Source: Candidatus Aminicenantota bacterium (GTDB lineage: Bacteria; Acidobacteriota; Aminicenantia; Aminicenantales; JAFGAV01). From it: a stretch of DNA of 7,376 nucleotides. The stretch is taken from NCBI GenBank assembly GCA_016867615.1, contig VGJG01000072.1, positions 1 to 7,376 of the forward strand. The letters are read 5' to 3'. This document shows, piece by piece, positions 1 to 5,885 of the stretch; position 1 is the first letter of the stretch; every line of letters begins with the position of its first letter. The notes under the pieces are model-generated. The model made no database searches. It was given only the letters and a program-made list of their open reading frames with translations, and was not told the origin of the DNA. Made by a program: the position numbers and the translations under genes.

Positions 1-269
1 TGTACGCCGACACGGCCGACGTCGTCTTCACCCTGAGCGACGAGGACATCACCATCGAGATCTCCGACCGGGGACCGGGCATCGCCGACATCGACCTGGC
101 CATGCAGGAGGGGTACTCCACGGCCACGGACGAGATGCGGCAGATGGGCTTCGGGTTCGGCATGGGCCTGCCCAACATCAAAAAGAACTCGGACGAGTTC
201 CGCATCGAGTCCGAGGTGGGCAAGGGGACGCGGTTGTCTTCCGTGATCAAGCTCAGCGACGGCACATGA
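1..269 (+). CDS. RsbT/RsbW-like ATP-binding serine kinase (anti-sigma type), 3' part
   Basis: This is the C-terminal 88 residues of a GHKL-fold (HATPase_c) protein; the start lies left of the window. Seen: the ATP-binding G1 box SDRGPGI at fragment residues 21-27, a G2 box GFGFGMGLPNIKK at 49-61, and the closing strand ending in GKGTRLSSVI. The GMGLPNIKK form resembles the RsbT branch of anti-sigma/partner-switching kinases more than sensor histidine kinases. No histidine phospho-acceptor domain is visible, but the N-terminus is missing. The family phosphorylates STAS-domain antagonists or binds sigma factors in the cytoplasm. Its stop codon overlaps the next gene's ATG as ATGA, so the two are probably translationally coupled. 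RsbT-like genes are known beside bifurcating [FeFe]-hydrogenase operons, which fits the neighbour. The partner protein is not in view. Confidence 0.85.
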   Translation, partial: YADTADVVFTLSDEDITIEISDRGPGIADIDLAMQEGYSTATDEMRQMGFGFGMGLPNIKKNSDEFRIESEVGKGTRLSSVIKLSDGT

Positions 270-1561
270 TGACCCACGGCTTCCGCATCGACCGGGACAA
301 GTGCCGGGGCTGCCTGTCCTGCATGCGCGCCTGCCCCACCCACGCCATACGCGTCCGGGAGGGGACGGCCCGTTACGTCCCGGAAAAGTGCATCGATTGC
401 GGGTCGTGTTTGACCGCCTGCCCCTCGGGCGCCATCACCGCCACGACCTGGTCCTTCCAGGACAGGGACAAGTTCAAGTTCAGAGTGGCCGTGCCCTCGC
501 CCGTGCTTTTCGGCCAATTCCCCGCCGGGGTGACTCCCGGCCAAATCGTCTCCGGGCTCCTGTCCCTGGGATTCGACGCGGTCTGGGACTACGGCGTGGA
601 CCTCATCATGACCAGCCGGGCCGTCCTGCATTATGTCGAGAGCTGGAAGGGCCCGTTCCCGCTCATCTCCGTCTCCTGTCCGGTGGTCGTCAGACTGGTC
701 CAGGTTTCCTATCCCCGCATGATCGACCAGCTCATCGACCTCCAGATACCCCGGGAAATCGCCGGCCGGGAGATCAAGCGCCGCTATTCCCGGGAGCTGG
801 GCCTCCTTCCCGAGGAGATCGCCGCGGTCTACATCACTCCCTGCCAGGCCAAGACGATCTCCATCATCCAGCCCGCGGAGGGCGTCAAGAGCCACTTGGA
901 CGGCGCCCTGGGGATTTCCGAGGTCTACAACCCCATCCTGACCGCCGCCAGCCGCGACAAAAACGCCAAGCCCCCGGAGGCGCCCAACGTCGTCCGCAAC
1001 TCCACCTTCCTCGGCTGGTCGGCCAGCGAGGGCCTGGGCCGGAGCCTGACCCGGCACAATTATCTCCATGTCACCGGGCTGGACAACATCATCCAGGTGT
1101 TCGAGGACATCGAGAAGGGGAAGCTGCGGAACGTGGAATTCCTGGAGGCCCACAGCTGCTGGAGCGGATGCATGGGCGGAAACCTGACCGTGGCCAACGT
1201 CTACGTCACCCTGAGCAAGCTCCATTCCCTGGTCGGTGACCTTCCGGAGATGGACTCCGAGACCCTGGCCGAGGTCAGCCGCCGTTATGCCCTGGAGGAC
1301 TTCTCCCTGAAGGGAGAGGTCAAGCCCCGCCCCCTGAAGGGGCTGTCGGGCGATCTCAAGGAGAGGGTGCGGCTTCTCCAGGAGGCCGAGGCCCTGCTCA
1401 AGACCCTCCCCGGCCTCAACTGCGGGTTGTGCGGGGCGCCGACCTGCAAGGAGATGGCCAAGGACATCACCCTCGCGGAGGCCGTCAAGACCGATTGCAT
1501 CTTCTTCTCCAAGGAGAAGCTGAGCGCGCTCTACAAGAGGCTCAGTCTCCGCGACCGCTGA
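266..1561 (+). CDS. Iron-sulfur protein with [FeFe]-hydrogenase H-cluster-type domain (putative sensory hydrogenase-like)
   Basis: A 431-residue cytoplasmic iron-sulfur protein. Seen in order: two [4Fe-4S] ferredoxin motifs (Cys 13/16/19/23 and 42/45/48/52); a hydrogenase large-subunit C-terminal domain (about 70-325); and a C-terminal FeS motif CGLCGAPTC (386, 389, 394) with Cys 411. All four H-cluster cubane ligands are present: C138 in SCP, C193 in TPCQAK, and C298 and C302 in CWSGC. Against the catalytic motifs TSCCPxW, MPCxxK and EVMACPGGC, the proton-relay Cys is Ser137, the two second-shell Met are Thr191 and His296, and Lys196 is kept. I infer an H-cluster-like centre in a sensory or non-turnover role, as in group C/D putative sensory [FeFe] hydrogenases. 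No PAS or phosphatase domain follows. The start is the ATG overlapping the kinase stop (ATGA); a second ATG at 269 is equally possible. No Shine-Dalgarno is seen, so coupling is likely. The 3' end overlaps convergent trmH by 20 bp. Confidence 0.85.
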   Translation: MMTHGFRIDRDKCRGCLSCMRACPTHAIRVREGTARYVPEKCIDCGSCLTACPSGAITATTWSFQDRDKFKFRVAVPSPVLFGQFPAGVTPGQIVSGLLSLGFDAVWDYGVDLIMTSRAVLHYVESWKGPFPLISVSCPVVVRLVQVSYPRMIDQLIDLQIPREIAGREIKRRYSRELGLLPEEIAAVYITPCQAKTISIIQPAEGVKSHLDGALGISEVYNPILTAASRDKNAKPPEAPNVVRNSTFLGWSASEGLGRSLTRHNYLHVTGLDNIIQVFEDIEKGKLRNVEFLEAHSCWSGCMGGNLTVANVYVTLSKLHSLVGDLPEMDSETLAEVSRRYALEDFSLKGEVKPRPLKGLSGDLKERVRLLQEAEALLKTLPGLNCGLCGAPTCKEMAKDITLAEAVKTDCIFFSKEKLSALYKRLSLRDR

Positions 1562-2189
1562 GAGGGCGTCGCCTCCCGGGCGGTGCGTCGCCCGCGCCGC
1601 TCCCGGTCGCGCCCGCCAGCCACAGACGACGGAGTCGGCCGAACTCCCGGGGGGAAAGCCTGCGGCGGTCCAGCAATCCCGCGGCCCGCCTTTGCTTCAA
1701 GGCCTCGTACAGGACGACTCCCACCGAGACCGAGAGGTTCAGGCTCTGCACCATGCCCAGCATGGGGATCTTGACCCGGACGTCCGAGAGCTCCAACGCT
1801 TCACGGCTGGCCCCCTCGGATTCATTGCCGAAGACCACGGCCGTGGGCCGGGTGAAGTCCAGGCTCTCGTAATCCACGGCTTCCTCCTCCAGACACGTCA
1901 CGGCGATGGAGAGCCTTTTATTCCTCAGTTCCTTCAGACAGTTCGACAGGGAAGCGTGGGTGCGGATGTCCAGCCATTTGTCGGCCCGGGTGGAGATGGC
2001 GGCGTTGAGCGGCCAGGCCTCCGGGCCGGGGTTGACGAGATGGACGTGAAGGACTCCCGCGGCGTCGCATGTCCGGAGCACGGCCGAGGCGTTGTGGGCG
2101 TTGGTTGCCGACTCCAGGACGACGTGCAAGTCGGGTTGGCGGCGCGAGAGGACGGTCCGAACGCGCTCGATCCTCCTGGCCGTGGCCAC
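1542..2189 (-). CDS. trmH: tRNA (guanosine-18-2'-O)-methyltransferase, SPOUT family
   Basis: A 215-residue SPOUT methyltransferase that would methylate the 2'-OH of G18 in tRNA D-loops using S-adenosylmethionine. The three SpoU motifs are present. Motif 1 (about 28-45) contains NAHNASAVLRTCDA with the catalytic Arg39. Motif 2 is VVFGNESEG (118-126). Motif 3 is IPMLGMVQSLNLSVSVGV (141-158), which forms the trefoil-knot SAM site. The N-terminal RRQPDL block lines up with E. coli TrmH (from memory), which supports the GTG start at 2189; the only in-frame codons upstream run into a stop at 2202-2204. The protein is somewhat shorter than E. coli TrmH, and its last 25 residues are basic, Gly/Pro-rich and probably disordered. 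It is the last gene of the minus-strand operon, 12 bp after the membrane methyltransferase gene. Its 3' end overlaps the convergent iron-sulfur gene. Confidence 0.92.
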   Translation of the reverse strand: MATARRIERVRTVLSRRQPDLHVVLESATNAHNASAVLRTCDAAGVLHVHLVNPGPEAWPLNAAISTRADKWLDIRTHASLSNCLKELRNKRLSIAVTCLEEEAVDYESLDFTRPTAVVFGNESEGASREALELSDVRVKIPMLGMVQSLNLSVSVGVVLYEALKQRRAAGLLDRRRLSPREFGRLRRLWLAGATGSGAGDAPPGRRRPLSGRGD

Positions 2190-2201
2190 GGGCTCACTAT
2201 A

Positions 2202-2765
2202 TCAGAGAGGCGAGGGGAGGTGAAGCAGGAGCTTGGCGGCCATGACCAGCCAGAAGACGGCGGTGCCGATGAGGGCGCGGTGTTCCCGGTTCCGGCCGTA
2301 CAGCTCCCAGGAGAACGGAGCGCCTTTGCCCCGCCAAGGCCGGCGGAAGGGAAAGAACAACGGGACGAAGCGCCGGTATTCGTCGTATTCGCCGGGGAAG
2401 AGCTTCTTCATTCTCTCCCGTTCGACGTGGATGATGGCCGGGTAGAAGACCAGAAAATAAACGGTGAAGATCGTCCCCACCCACGGGGAATGGCTGCCGA
2501 CCGAGAGGCTGACGCCCAGGATGAGGTTTCCCAGATAGAGCGGGTTGCGGGTGTAGCGGTAGGGGCCGGAAACGGCCAGGGATTTGTCCTTTCTCAAATG
2601 GCCGGAAGCCCAGGCCCGGACCGCAAGCCCGGCCAGGGAGATCAGGACGCCGATGCCGATCGAGACGGCGGTCGGCTCGGCCAGCACGAGGACGAGGAGG
2701 AAGGCGAAAAACGCCGTCCTCACCCGCCAGCGGTAGACGGACCGGAGAAGGCCGCTCTCAGACAC
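2202..2765 (-). CDS. Isoprenylcysteine carboxyl methyltransferase (ICMT/PEMT)-family membrane methyltransferase
   Basis: A 187-residue integral membrane protein. Seen: hydrophobic segments at about 15-29, 32-50, 75-110 (long, probably a hairpin) and 161-181; the SAM-binding motif SGPYRYTRNPLYLG at 66-79; and the family's C-terminal motif with ERERMKKLFPGEYDEY at 115-130 followed by VPLFFP. These are hallmarks of the ICMT/phospholipid methyltransferase fold. Bacterial members have mostly unknown substrates, so a lipid or a small hydrophobic thiol or amine is only a guess. The start is set at GTG 2765 because GGAGG lies 6 bases upstream (2772-2776). That start overlaps the preceding gene's stop by 8 bp. 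An open frame continues to an ATG at 2882, but that extension is Arg/Ser-rich and lies wholly inside the upstream gene. The LPS-core context suggests an envelope role, but this is inference. Confidence 0.85.
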   Translation of the reverse strand: MSESGLLRSVYRWRVRTAFFAFLLVLVLAEPTAVSIGIGVLISLAGLAVRAWASGHLRKDKSLAVSGPYRYTRNPLYLGNLILGVSLSVGSHSPWVGTIFTVYFLVFYPAIIHVERERMKKLFPGEYDEYRRFVPLFFPFRRPWRGKGAPFSWELYGRNREHRALIGTAVFWLVMAAKLLLHLPSPL

Positions 2766-4227
2766 GAGGCGCCTCCGCGAGTCGCGCCTCGGCCAGGACG
2801 ACGACCTCTTCCGGGGTGATAAGGCGCATGCACTCCGGCTCGGGACAGGCGCGGCGATAGCAGTGGCTGCAGGGCAATTCATGAAAGGCGGCCGCGTCTT
2901 TACCGCGGAAAGGACCGTTCCGGCCGGGCGTGGTCGGGCCGAAGAGCCCCACCACCGGCACGCCCAGGGCGCAGGCGGCCTGGAGGGCGAACGTGTCGCC
3001 GCTGAGGACCAGGCGGCTCTCCTTGATCAAGGCCAGGATTTCGACCACGTCGAAGAACGGGGAGACCGGAACGCCGGACGCCCGGCCGGCCTCCTCGGCC
3101 AGCCGCTTTTCCCCGTCGTTTCCCCAAAGAACGAGCGGGAACCGGCCCCCGGACTTCAGGCAGCGGAGGACCCCCGCCCAGCGCTCGGGAGGCCAGCGCT
3201 TCGACGGCCAGGCGGCGCCCACGTTGCACAGGATGAGTTGCCGGCCGTCATCGTAGCCCAGCGGACGGAGAAGGCCGCGGACGCGTTCCGATAGGGAGGC
3301 CGGAACGGCCAGGGGGAAGTCAAAATCCGTCTCCCGGATTCCCAGGCAGGAGAGGAGATGGAGGTTCTTCTCGATGACGTGGCGGAACTCGGGAAAGGGG
3401 GCGGCCGTTTGATTGTAAAAAACGCCGGCCAGCGGCTCCCGCAGGTTCGTCCGGGAAAAGCCGATCCGGCGGCCGGCGCCCGAGAGGAGGGCGATCAGTC
3501 CGGACTTGATCAGCCCCTGAAAGTCCAGGGCGATGAGGCCCTTGCCGCGCACGGGCATCAGGGACTTTCTCCATCCCCTTTTTTTCAGGACGATGATCCG
3601 GTCCAGGCCGGGCACCAGGCGGAGGATTTCCCCGCCCCGCGGCTCCACGGCCCAGGAAATGTGCGCCTCGGGCCGACACCGCCTCAGCGCGGAAAAAGCC
3701 GGGAGGGCGTGTATGATGTCCCCCAGGGAGCTGAGCCTGACGATAAGAAATTCGCTCTCGCCCGAGGCGATGCGGCCGATGATATCGCTCGTGTTCCTGA
3801 CCTTGGGACCGCCGGCGATGGCCGTCTGCGCGCCGATCTTTTTCGTCGTCTCCCTTTCCGGCACCGTATCCGGGGCGTAATCGGAGCCCTTGGCATGGAC
3901 GTCGGGCCTCAAGGCCAGGAGGACCTGTTCCACGTTGGGCTCGTCGAACAGGACGATGTGGTCCACGCTGGAGAAGGAGCTCAGGATCTCGACTCGCTCC
4001 TCCTGGGACAGGACGGGCCGTCCGGGCCCCTTGAGCCTCCGCACCGAGGCGTCGGAGTTCAGGGCCAGGATGAGCACCTCGCCGCGCGAGCGGGCCTCCC
4101 GGAGATAGCGCACATGGCCGACGTGAATCAGGTCGAAGCAGCCGTTGGCCAGAACGACCTTGCGGCCTTTTTCTTTCTCGGCGGCGGCGATCTCCCGGAG
4201 CCGGTCCAGGGACTGGAGCTTGTTCAC
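2758..4227 (-). CDS. Fused heptose-1-phosphate adenylyltransferase (RfaE2/HldC type) and GT9 heptosyltransferase
   Basis: A 489-residue two-domain protein. Residues about 1-153 form a cytidylyltransferase-like fold: GCFDLIHVGHVRYL (29-42, the HxGH site), LNSDASVRRLKG (56-67), HAKGSDY (111-117) and NTSDII (145-150). This matches D-glycero-beta-D-manno-heptose-1-phosphate adenylyltransferase, which makes ADP-heptose from ATP. From about 160 a GT9 glycosyltransferase begins: FLIVRLSSLGDIIHALPA (160-177), LDFQGLIKS (234-242), REPLAGVFYN (263-272), GAAWPSKRW (337-345), SGDTFALQAACALG (409-422) and VVGLFGPTTPGRNGPF (425-440). A Cys-rich tail follows (C453, C456, C461, C466). The REPLA..FYN block resembles heptosyltransferase I (WaaC). 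The linker is only about 6 residues. In E. coli the adenylyltransferase is fused to the kinase instead (HldE). The GTG start at 4227 overlaps the kinase stop as GTGA. Predicted site: cytoplasmic face of the inner membrane. Domain calls are firm; exact sugar specificity is inferred. Confidence 0.9.
   Translation of the reverse strand: MNKLQSLDRLREIAAAEKEKGRKVVLANGCFDLIHVGHVRYLREARSRGEVLILALNSDASVRRLKGPGRPVLSQEERVEILSSFSSVDHIVLFDEPNVEQVLLALRPDVHAKGSDYAPDTVPERETTKKIGAQTAIAGGPKVRNTSDIIGRIASGESEFLIVRLSSLGDIIHALPAFSALRRCRPEAHISWAVEPRGGEILRLVPGLDRIIVLKKRGWRKSLMPVRGKGLIALDFQGLIKSGLIALLSGAGRRIGFSRTNLREPLAGVFYNQTAAPFPEFRHVIEKNLHLLSCLGIRETDFDFPLAVPASLSERVRGLLRPLGYDDGRQLILCNVGAAWPSKRWPPERWAGVLRCLKSGGRFPLVLWGNDGEKRLAEEAGRASGVPVSPFFDVVEILALIKESRLVLSGDTFALQAACALGVPVVGLFGPTTPGRNGPFRGKDAAAFHELPCSHCYRRACPEPECMRLITPEEVVVLAEARLAEAPRV
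2772..2776 (-). promoter_or_regulatory. Ribosome binding site GGAGG deciding the GTG start of the membrane methyltransferase
   Basis: The minus strand reads GGAGG, then 6 bases, then GTG at 2765. It lies inside the 3' end of the fused heptose gene. It supports re-initiation at 2765 rather than at the far-upstream ATG at 2882. Confidence 0.7.
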
Positions 4228-5270
4228 GGTTCGGTCGAGACCGCCTTCTTGAGCTCGTCGAGACCCACGGCCGCGGTTCCCTTTTTCATGACCGCCAGAC
4301 CGCCGGCGATGTTGGCCAGGAGGGCCGCTTCGGCGAAGGCCGCCCCGCAGGCCAGGCTCAGGGTGAAGACGCTGATGACCGTATCGCCGGCCCCGGTCAC
4401 GTCCACGATGTGGGTCGTGCCGTGCACGGGTATCAAAAACGGCGGACGGTTTTTCTCGAAGAGGGCCATGCCCCGCGAGCCGCGGGTGATGAGCAGGGCG
4501 TGCGCGCCCAGTCGCGACAGCAAGCTCCGGCCGGCGGCCAGAAGCCGGCGGGCGTCGTCTCCGATCTCGGACCGGGCCGCTTCGGCCGCCTCGGGCTCGT
4601 TGGGCGTCGCGGCCGTGACGCCCGGGAAGCGGAGAATCCGGAACCGGGAATCGAGGGTCACGGGCCGGCCCGCCTTTTTGAAGCGGGGCAGGACGCGGCG
4701 GAAAATTTCTTCCTGAACGGTCAGGTAGTCGTAGTCCGAAATGAGGAGCGCCCGGCAGCGGCGCGCCGCGTGCGTCAGCTCCCGGACCATGGATCCGCGG
4801 ATCTCGGCCGAATCCGGGACGCGGCTTTCCCGGTCGAGGCGTAAGATCTGCTGCTTGCGCGTGTTTTCCTCGCCCGCCAGGATGCGCGTCTTGAGGGGCG
4901 TTTTGTACCCGGTACGGACCTGGACGCCGTGTAGGGGAATGCGATTCTTCTTGAGAATGTTCAGGACCGTCCGTCCGGCCTCGTCACGGCCGACGACGGC
5001 CACGGGGTGCGGTTCGGCGCCCAGGGCCTTGAGGTTGAGGAGGGCGTTGCCCGCTCCGCCGAGCGTGAACTCGCTTCCGGCGTGGCGCAGGATGAGCACC
5101 GGGGCTTCGCGCGACACGCGGCGCGTCGTGCCGAAGAGGTATTCGTCCAGGATGAGGTCCCCCCAAACGGCCACGGGCCGTCCGGGAAAGGAGGAGAGGA
5201 TCTCCAGGAGGCGCCCGGAGCGGACGGCCGATGTCCCGATTCGGCTCTTTGCGGCGGCGGCTTTTTTCAT
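4224..5270 (-). CDS. hldA: D-glycero-beta-D-manno-heptose-7-phosphate kinase (RfaE1/HldA type, PfkB family)
   Basis: A 348-residue sugar kinase. Seen: an N-terminal GDLILDEYLFG (37-47) and RVSREAPV (51-58), a strong signature of RfaE domain I; GGAGNALLNL (71-80), the substrate-side Gly motif; TPNEPEAAEA (222-231); and the PfkB signature DVTGAGD (290-296) with the expected catalytic base Asp296. It would phosphorylate heptose-7-phosphate at C1 with ATP, and the product feeds the adenylyltransferase domain of the next gene. Unlike E. coli HldE it stands alone, with its adenylyltransferase partner fused to a GT9 instead. Where HldE has SDYAKG this protein reads SDYDYL (178-183), a difference in an otherwise conserved loop. 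ATG 5270 is the only good start codon before the conserved core. No clear Shine-Dalgarno is visible, and the leader is about 35 bases from the predicted promoter. The N-terminus carries about 20 extra residues, Ala/Lys/Arg-rich. The next gene overlaps by GTGA. Confidence 0.9.
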   Translation of the reverse strand: MKKAAAAKSRIGTSAVRSGRLLEILSSFPGRPVAVWGDLILDEYLFGTTRRVSREAPVLILRHAGSEFTLGGAGNALLNLKALGAEPHPVAVVGRDEAGRTVLNILKKNRIPLHGVQVRTGYKTPLKTRILAGEENTRKQQILRLDRESRVPDSAEIRGSMVRELTHAARRCRALLISDYDYLTVQEEIFRRVLPRFKKAGRPVTLDSRFRILRFPGVTAATPNEPEAAEAARSEIGDDARRLLAAGRSLLSRLGAHALLITRGSRGMALFEKNRPPFLIPVHGTTHIVDVTGAGDTVISVFTLSLACGAAFAEAALLANIAGGLAVMKKGTAAVGLDELKKAVSTEP

Positions 5271-5311
5271 GTCGAAAAGAGGAAAGGGATTCCCCGTCGG
5301 AATCGAGCCTG

Positions 5312-5340
5312 AAAGTATCGTAATCCCCGGACCTTGTCAA
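5312..5340 (-). promoter_or_regulatory. Sigma-70-type promoter of the heptose operon
   Basis: The minus strand has a perfect -35 box TTGACA (5340-5335), a 17-base spacer, then TACTTT (5317-5312), a 3/6 match to the -10 consensus. GATACT (4/6) two bases upstream is an alternative, with 15-base spacing. Either would start transcription about 35 bases before the kinase ATG. It is arranged back-to-back with the tRNA promoter, about 70 bp apart. Confidence 0.5.
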
Positions 5341-5411
5341 GACGAAGCCCGATTCTGTCCCCGGCCGGCCGGTCCGCCGGGACTCCGCGATGCGGGGCGG
5401 AGGCGCATTGA

Positions 5412-5440
5412 TTGACCGCCGGAGCGGAACATGCTAAAAA
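5412..5440 (+). promoter_or_regulatory. Promoter of the tRNA-Leu gene (extended -10)
   Basis: TTGACC (5412-5417, 5/6 to the -35 consensus), a 17-base spacer, then TAAAAA (5435-5440), preceded by TGC giving an extended -10 (TGnTAAAAA). Start of transcription is expected near 5446-5447, only a few bases before the mature tRNA 5' end at 5449. The primary transcript would have almost no 5' leader. Confidence 0.65.
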
Positions 5441-5448
5441 GGGGCCGC

Positions 5449-5534
5449 GCCGGAGTGGCGGAACTGGCAGACGCGCCGGACTCAAAATCCGGTCCCTGGC
5501 GACAGGGGTGTGGGTTCGATTCCCTCCTCCGGCA
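5449..5534 (+). tRNA. tRNA-Leu (anticodon CAA, reads UUG)
   Basis: An 86-base class II tRNA. The acceptor stem GCCGGAG (5449-5455) pairs perfectly with CTCCGGC (5527-5533), and the discriminator is A at 5534, as expected for leucine. The D arm is GCG...CGC with AACTGGCAGA in the loop. The anticodon stem CCGGA/TCCGG (5476-5480, 5488-5492) encloses loop CTCAAAA with anticodon CAA at 5483-5485. The long variable arm is CCCTG-GCGA-CAGGG (5494-5507). The T loop is TTCGATT (5515-5521). The T stem has one U-U mismatch (5511 against 5525, canonical positions 50 and 64). CCA is not encoded (CAA follows), so a CCA-adding enzyme is needed. The leucine identity is firm. Confidence 0.96.
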
Positions 5535-5554
5535 CAAGGGAATTCCGTTGACCG

Positions 5555-5683
5555 TTAAATGATGCCGGACCGCTTGGTTTTGGCGGCGGCCAGAAGTCCG
5601 GCTCCCAGAAGACAGACCAGGCTGCCCAGAAGAAGCCTCTCCTGAAGACTGAGTTGGATGATCCAATCAAGCAGCGTTGCCAT
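5555..5683 (-). CDS. Possible 42-residue single-pass membrane peptide
   Basis: An uninterrupted small frame from ATG (5683) to TAA (5555-5557). It has a short amphipathic start (MATLLDWIIQLSLQER), one hydrophobic helix LLLGSLVCLLGAGLLAAA at residues 17-34, and a positive tail KTKRSG. The hydrophobic-then-KTKR pattern fits a small membrane protein with its C-terminus in the cytoplasm (positive-inside rule). Third-position GC is about 63 percent, lower than I would expect of the large genes here. No Shine-Dalgarno is visible in the 20 bases upstream, which weakens the call. It ends 20 bp beyond the 3' end of the tRNA and is divergent from the lysine-rich gene. Function unknown; it could be chance. 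Confidence 0.38.
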   Translation of the reverse strand: MATLLDWIIQLSLQERLLLGSLVCLLGAGLLAAAKTKRSGII

Positions 5684-5778
5684 GTTAGCCGATCTTTAGT
5701 CGCCGGCTCTCCGCCCCCCTTGAAATAAAAATGCGGGCCTTTGTCTCAAGAATCCGGGGAGGCTCCCTATTGTGTTGT

Positions 5779-5882
5779 CCCGCAACGATTATCGGTTTTC
5801 GGGACGATTCCAAGCCGATTTCGAAGAAGCTCCCGGGGCGGCGCCGAAACGGTATGGCAGGCGGGGGCGTCATCGTTGCGGG
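5779..5882. repeat. 104-bp element bounded by 11-bp perfect inverted repeats (structured RNA or MITE-like)
   Basis: CCCGCAACGAT at 5779-5789 is repeated exactly as its reverse complement at 5872-5882. Directly inside, 5790-5802 can pair with 5844-5854, with two bulges, continuing the helix: TATCG with CGGTA, TTT with AAA, CGG with CCG. A competing hairpin GTCCC (5777-5781) with GGGAC (5801-5805) overlaps the first arm. The element lies in the gene-poor stretch between the small membrane ORF and the promoter of the lysine-rich gene, ending 4 bases before the promoter's -35 box. No protein-coding frame in it looks real. It could be a structured RNA on either strand, a regulatory site or a small non-autonomous element; nothing seen decides between them. 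Confidence 0.5.
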
Positions 5883-5885
5883 GTA

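Noticed and set aside
1692..2819. A 375-codon plus-strand open frame opposite trmH and the membrane methyltransferase gene.
   Set aside because: Shadow of GC-rich codon bias: no recognisable motif, while the minus strand carries clear SPOUT and ICMT motifs over the same bases.
2766..2882. An upstream ATG (2882) extending the membrane methyltransferase by 39 residues.
   Set aside because: The extension is Arg/Ser-rich and lies inside the preceding gene; GGAGG six bases before GTG 2765 supports the shorter protein.
3358..4716. A 452-codon plus-strand open frame opposite the fused heptose gene and kinase gene.
   Set aside because: It crosses the boundary of two well-supported minus-strand genes and has no domain signature.
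5341..5411. GC-rich short palindromes (CCGGCCGGCCGG and CCGCGATGCGG) between the divergent promoters.
   Set aside because: Short and of low complexity in GC-rich DNA; no T run or conserved placement to call a terminator or operator.
5337..5670. Two open minus-strand frames across the tRNA, reading ESNPHPCRQGPDFESGAS and GIEPTPLSPGTGF.
   Set aside because: These are the familiar false proteins made by translating the antisense of a leucine/serine-type tRNA gene; the tRNA explains the sequence fully.
5779..5882. The inverted-repeat element as a true insertion sequence.
   Set aside because: No transposase frame, and I saw no convincing target-site duplication flanking it; kept only as a repeat or structure candidate.
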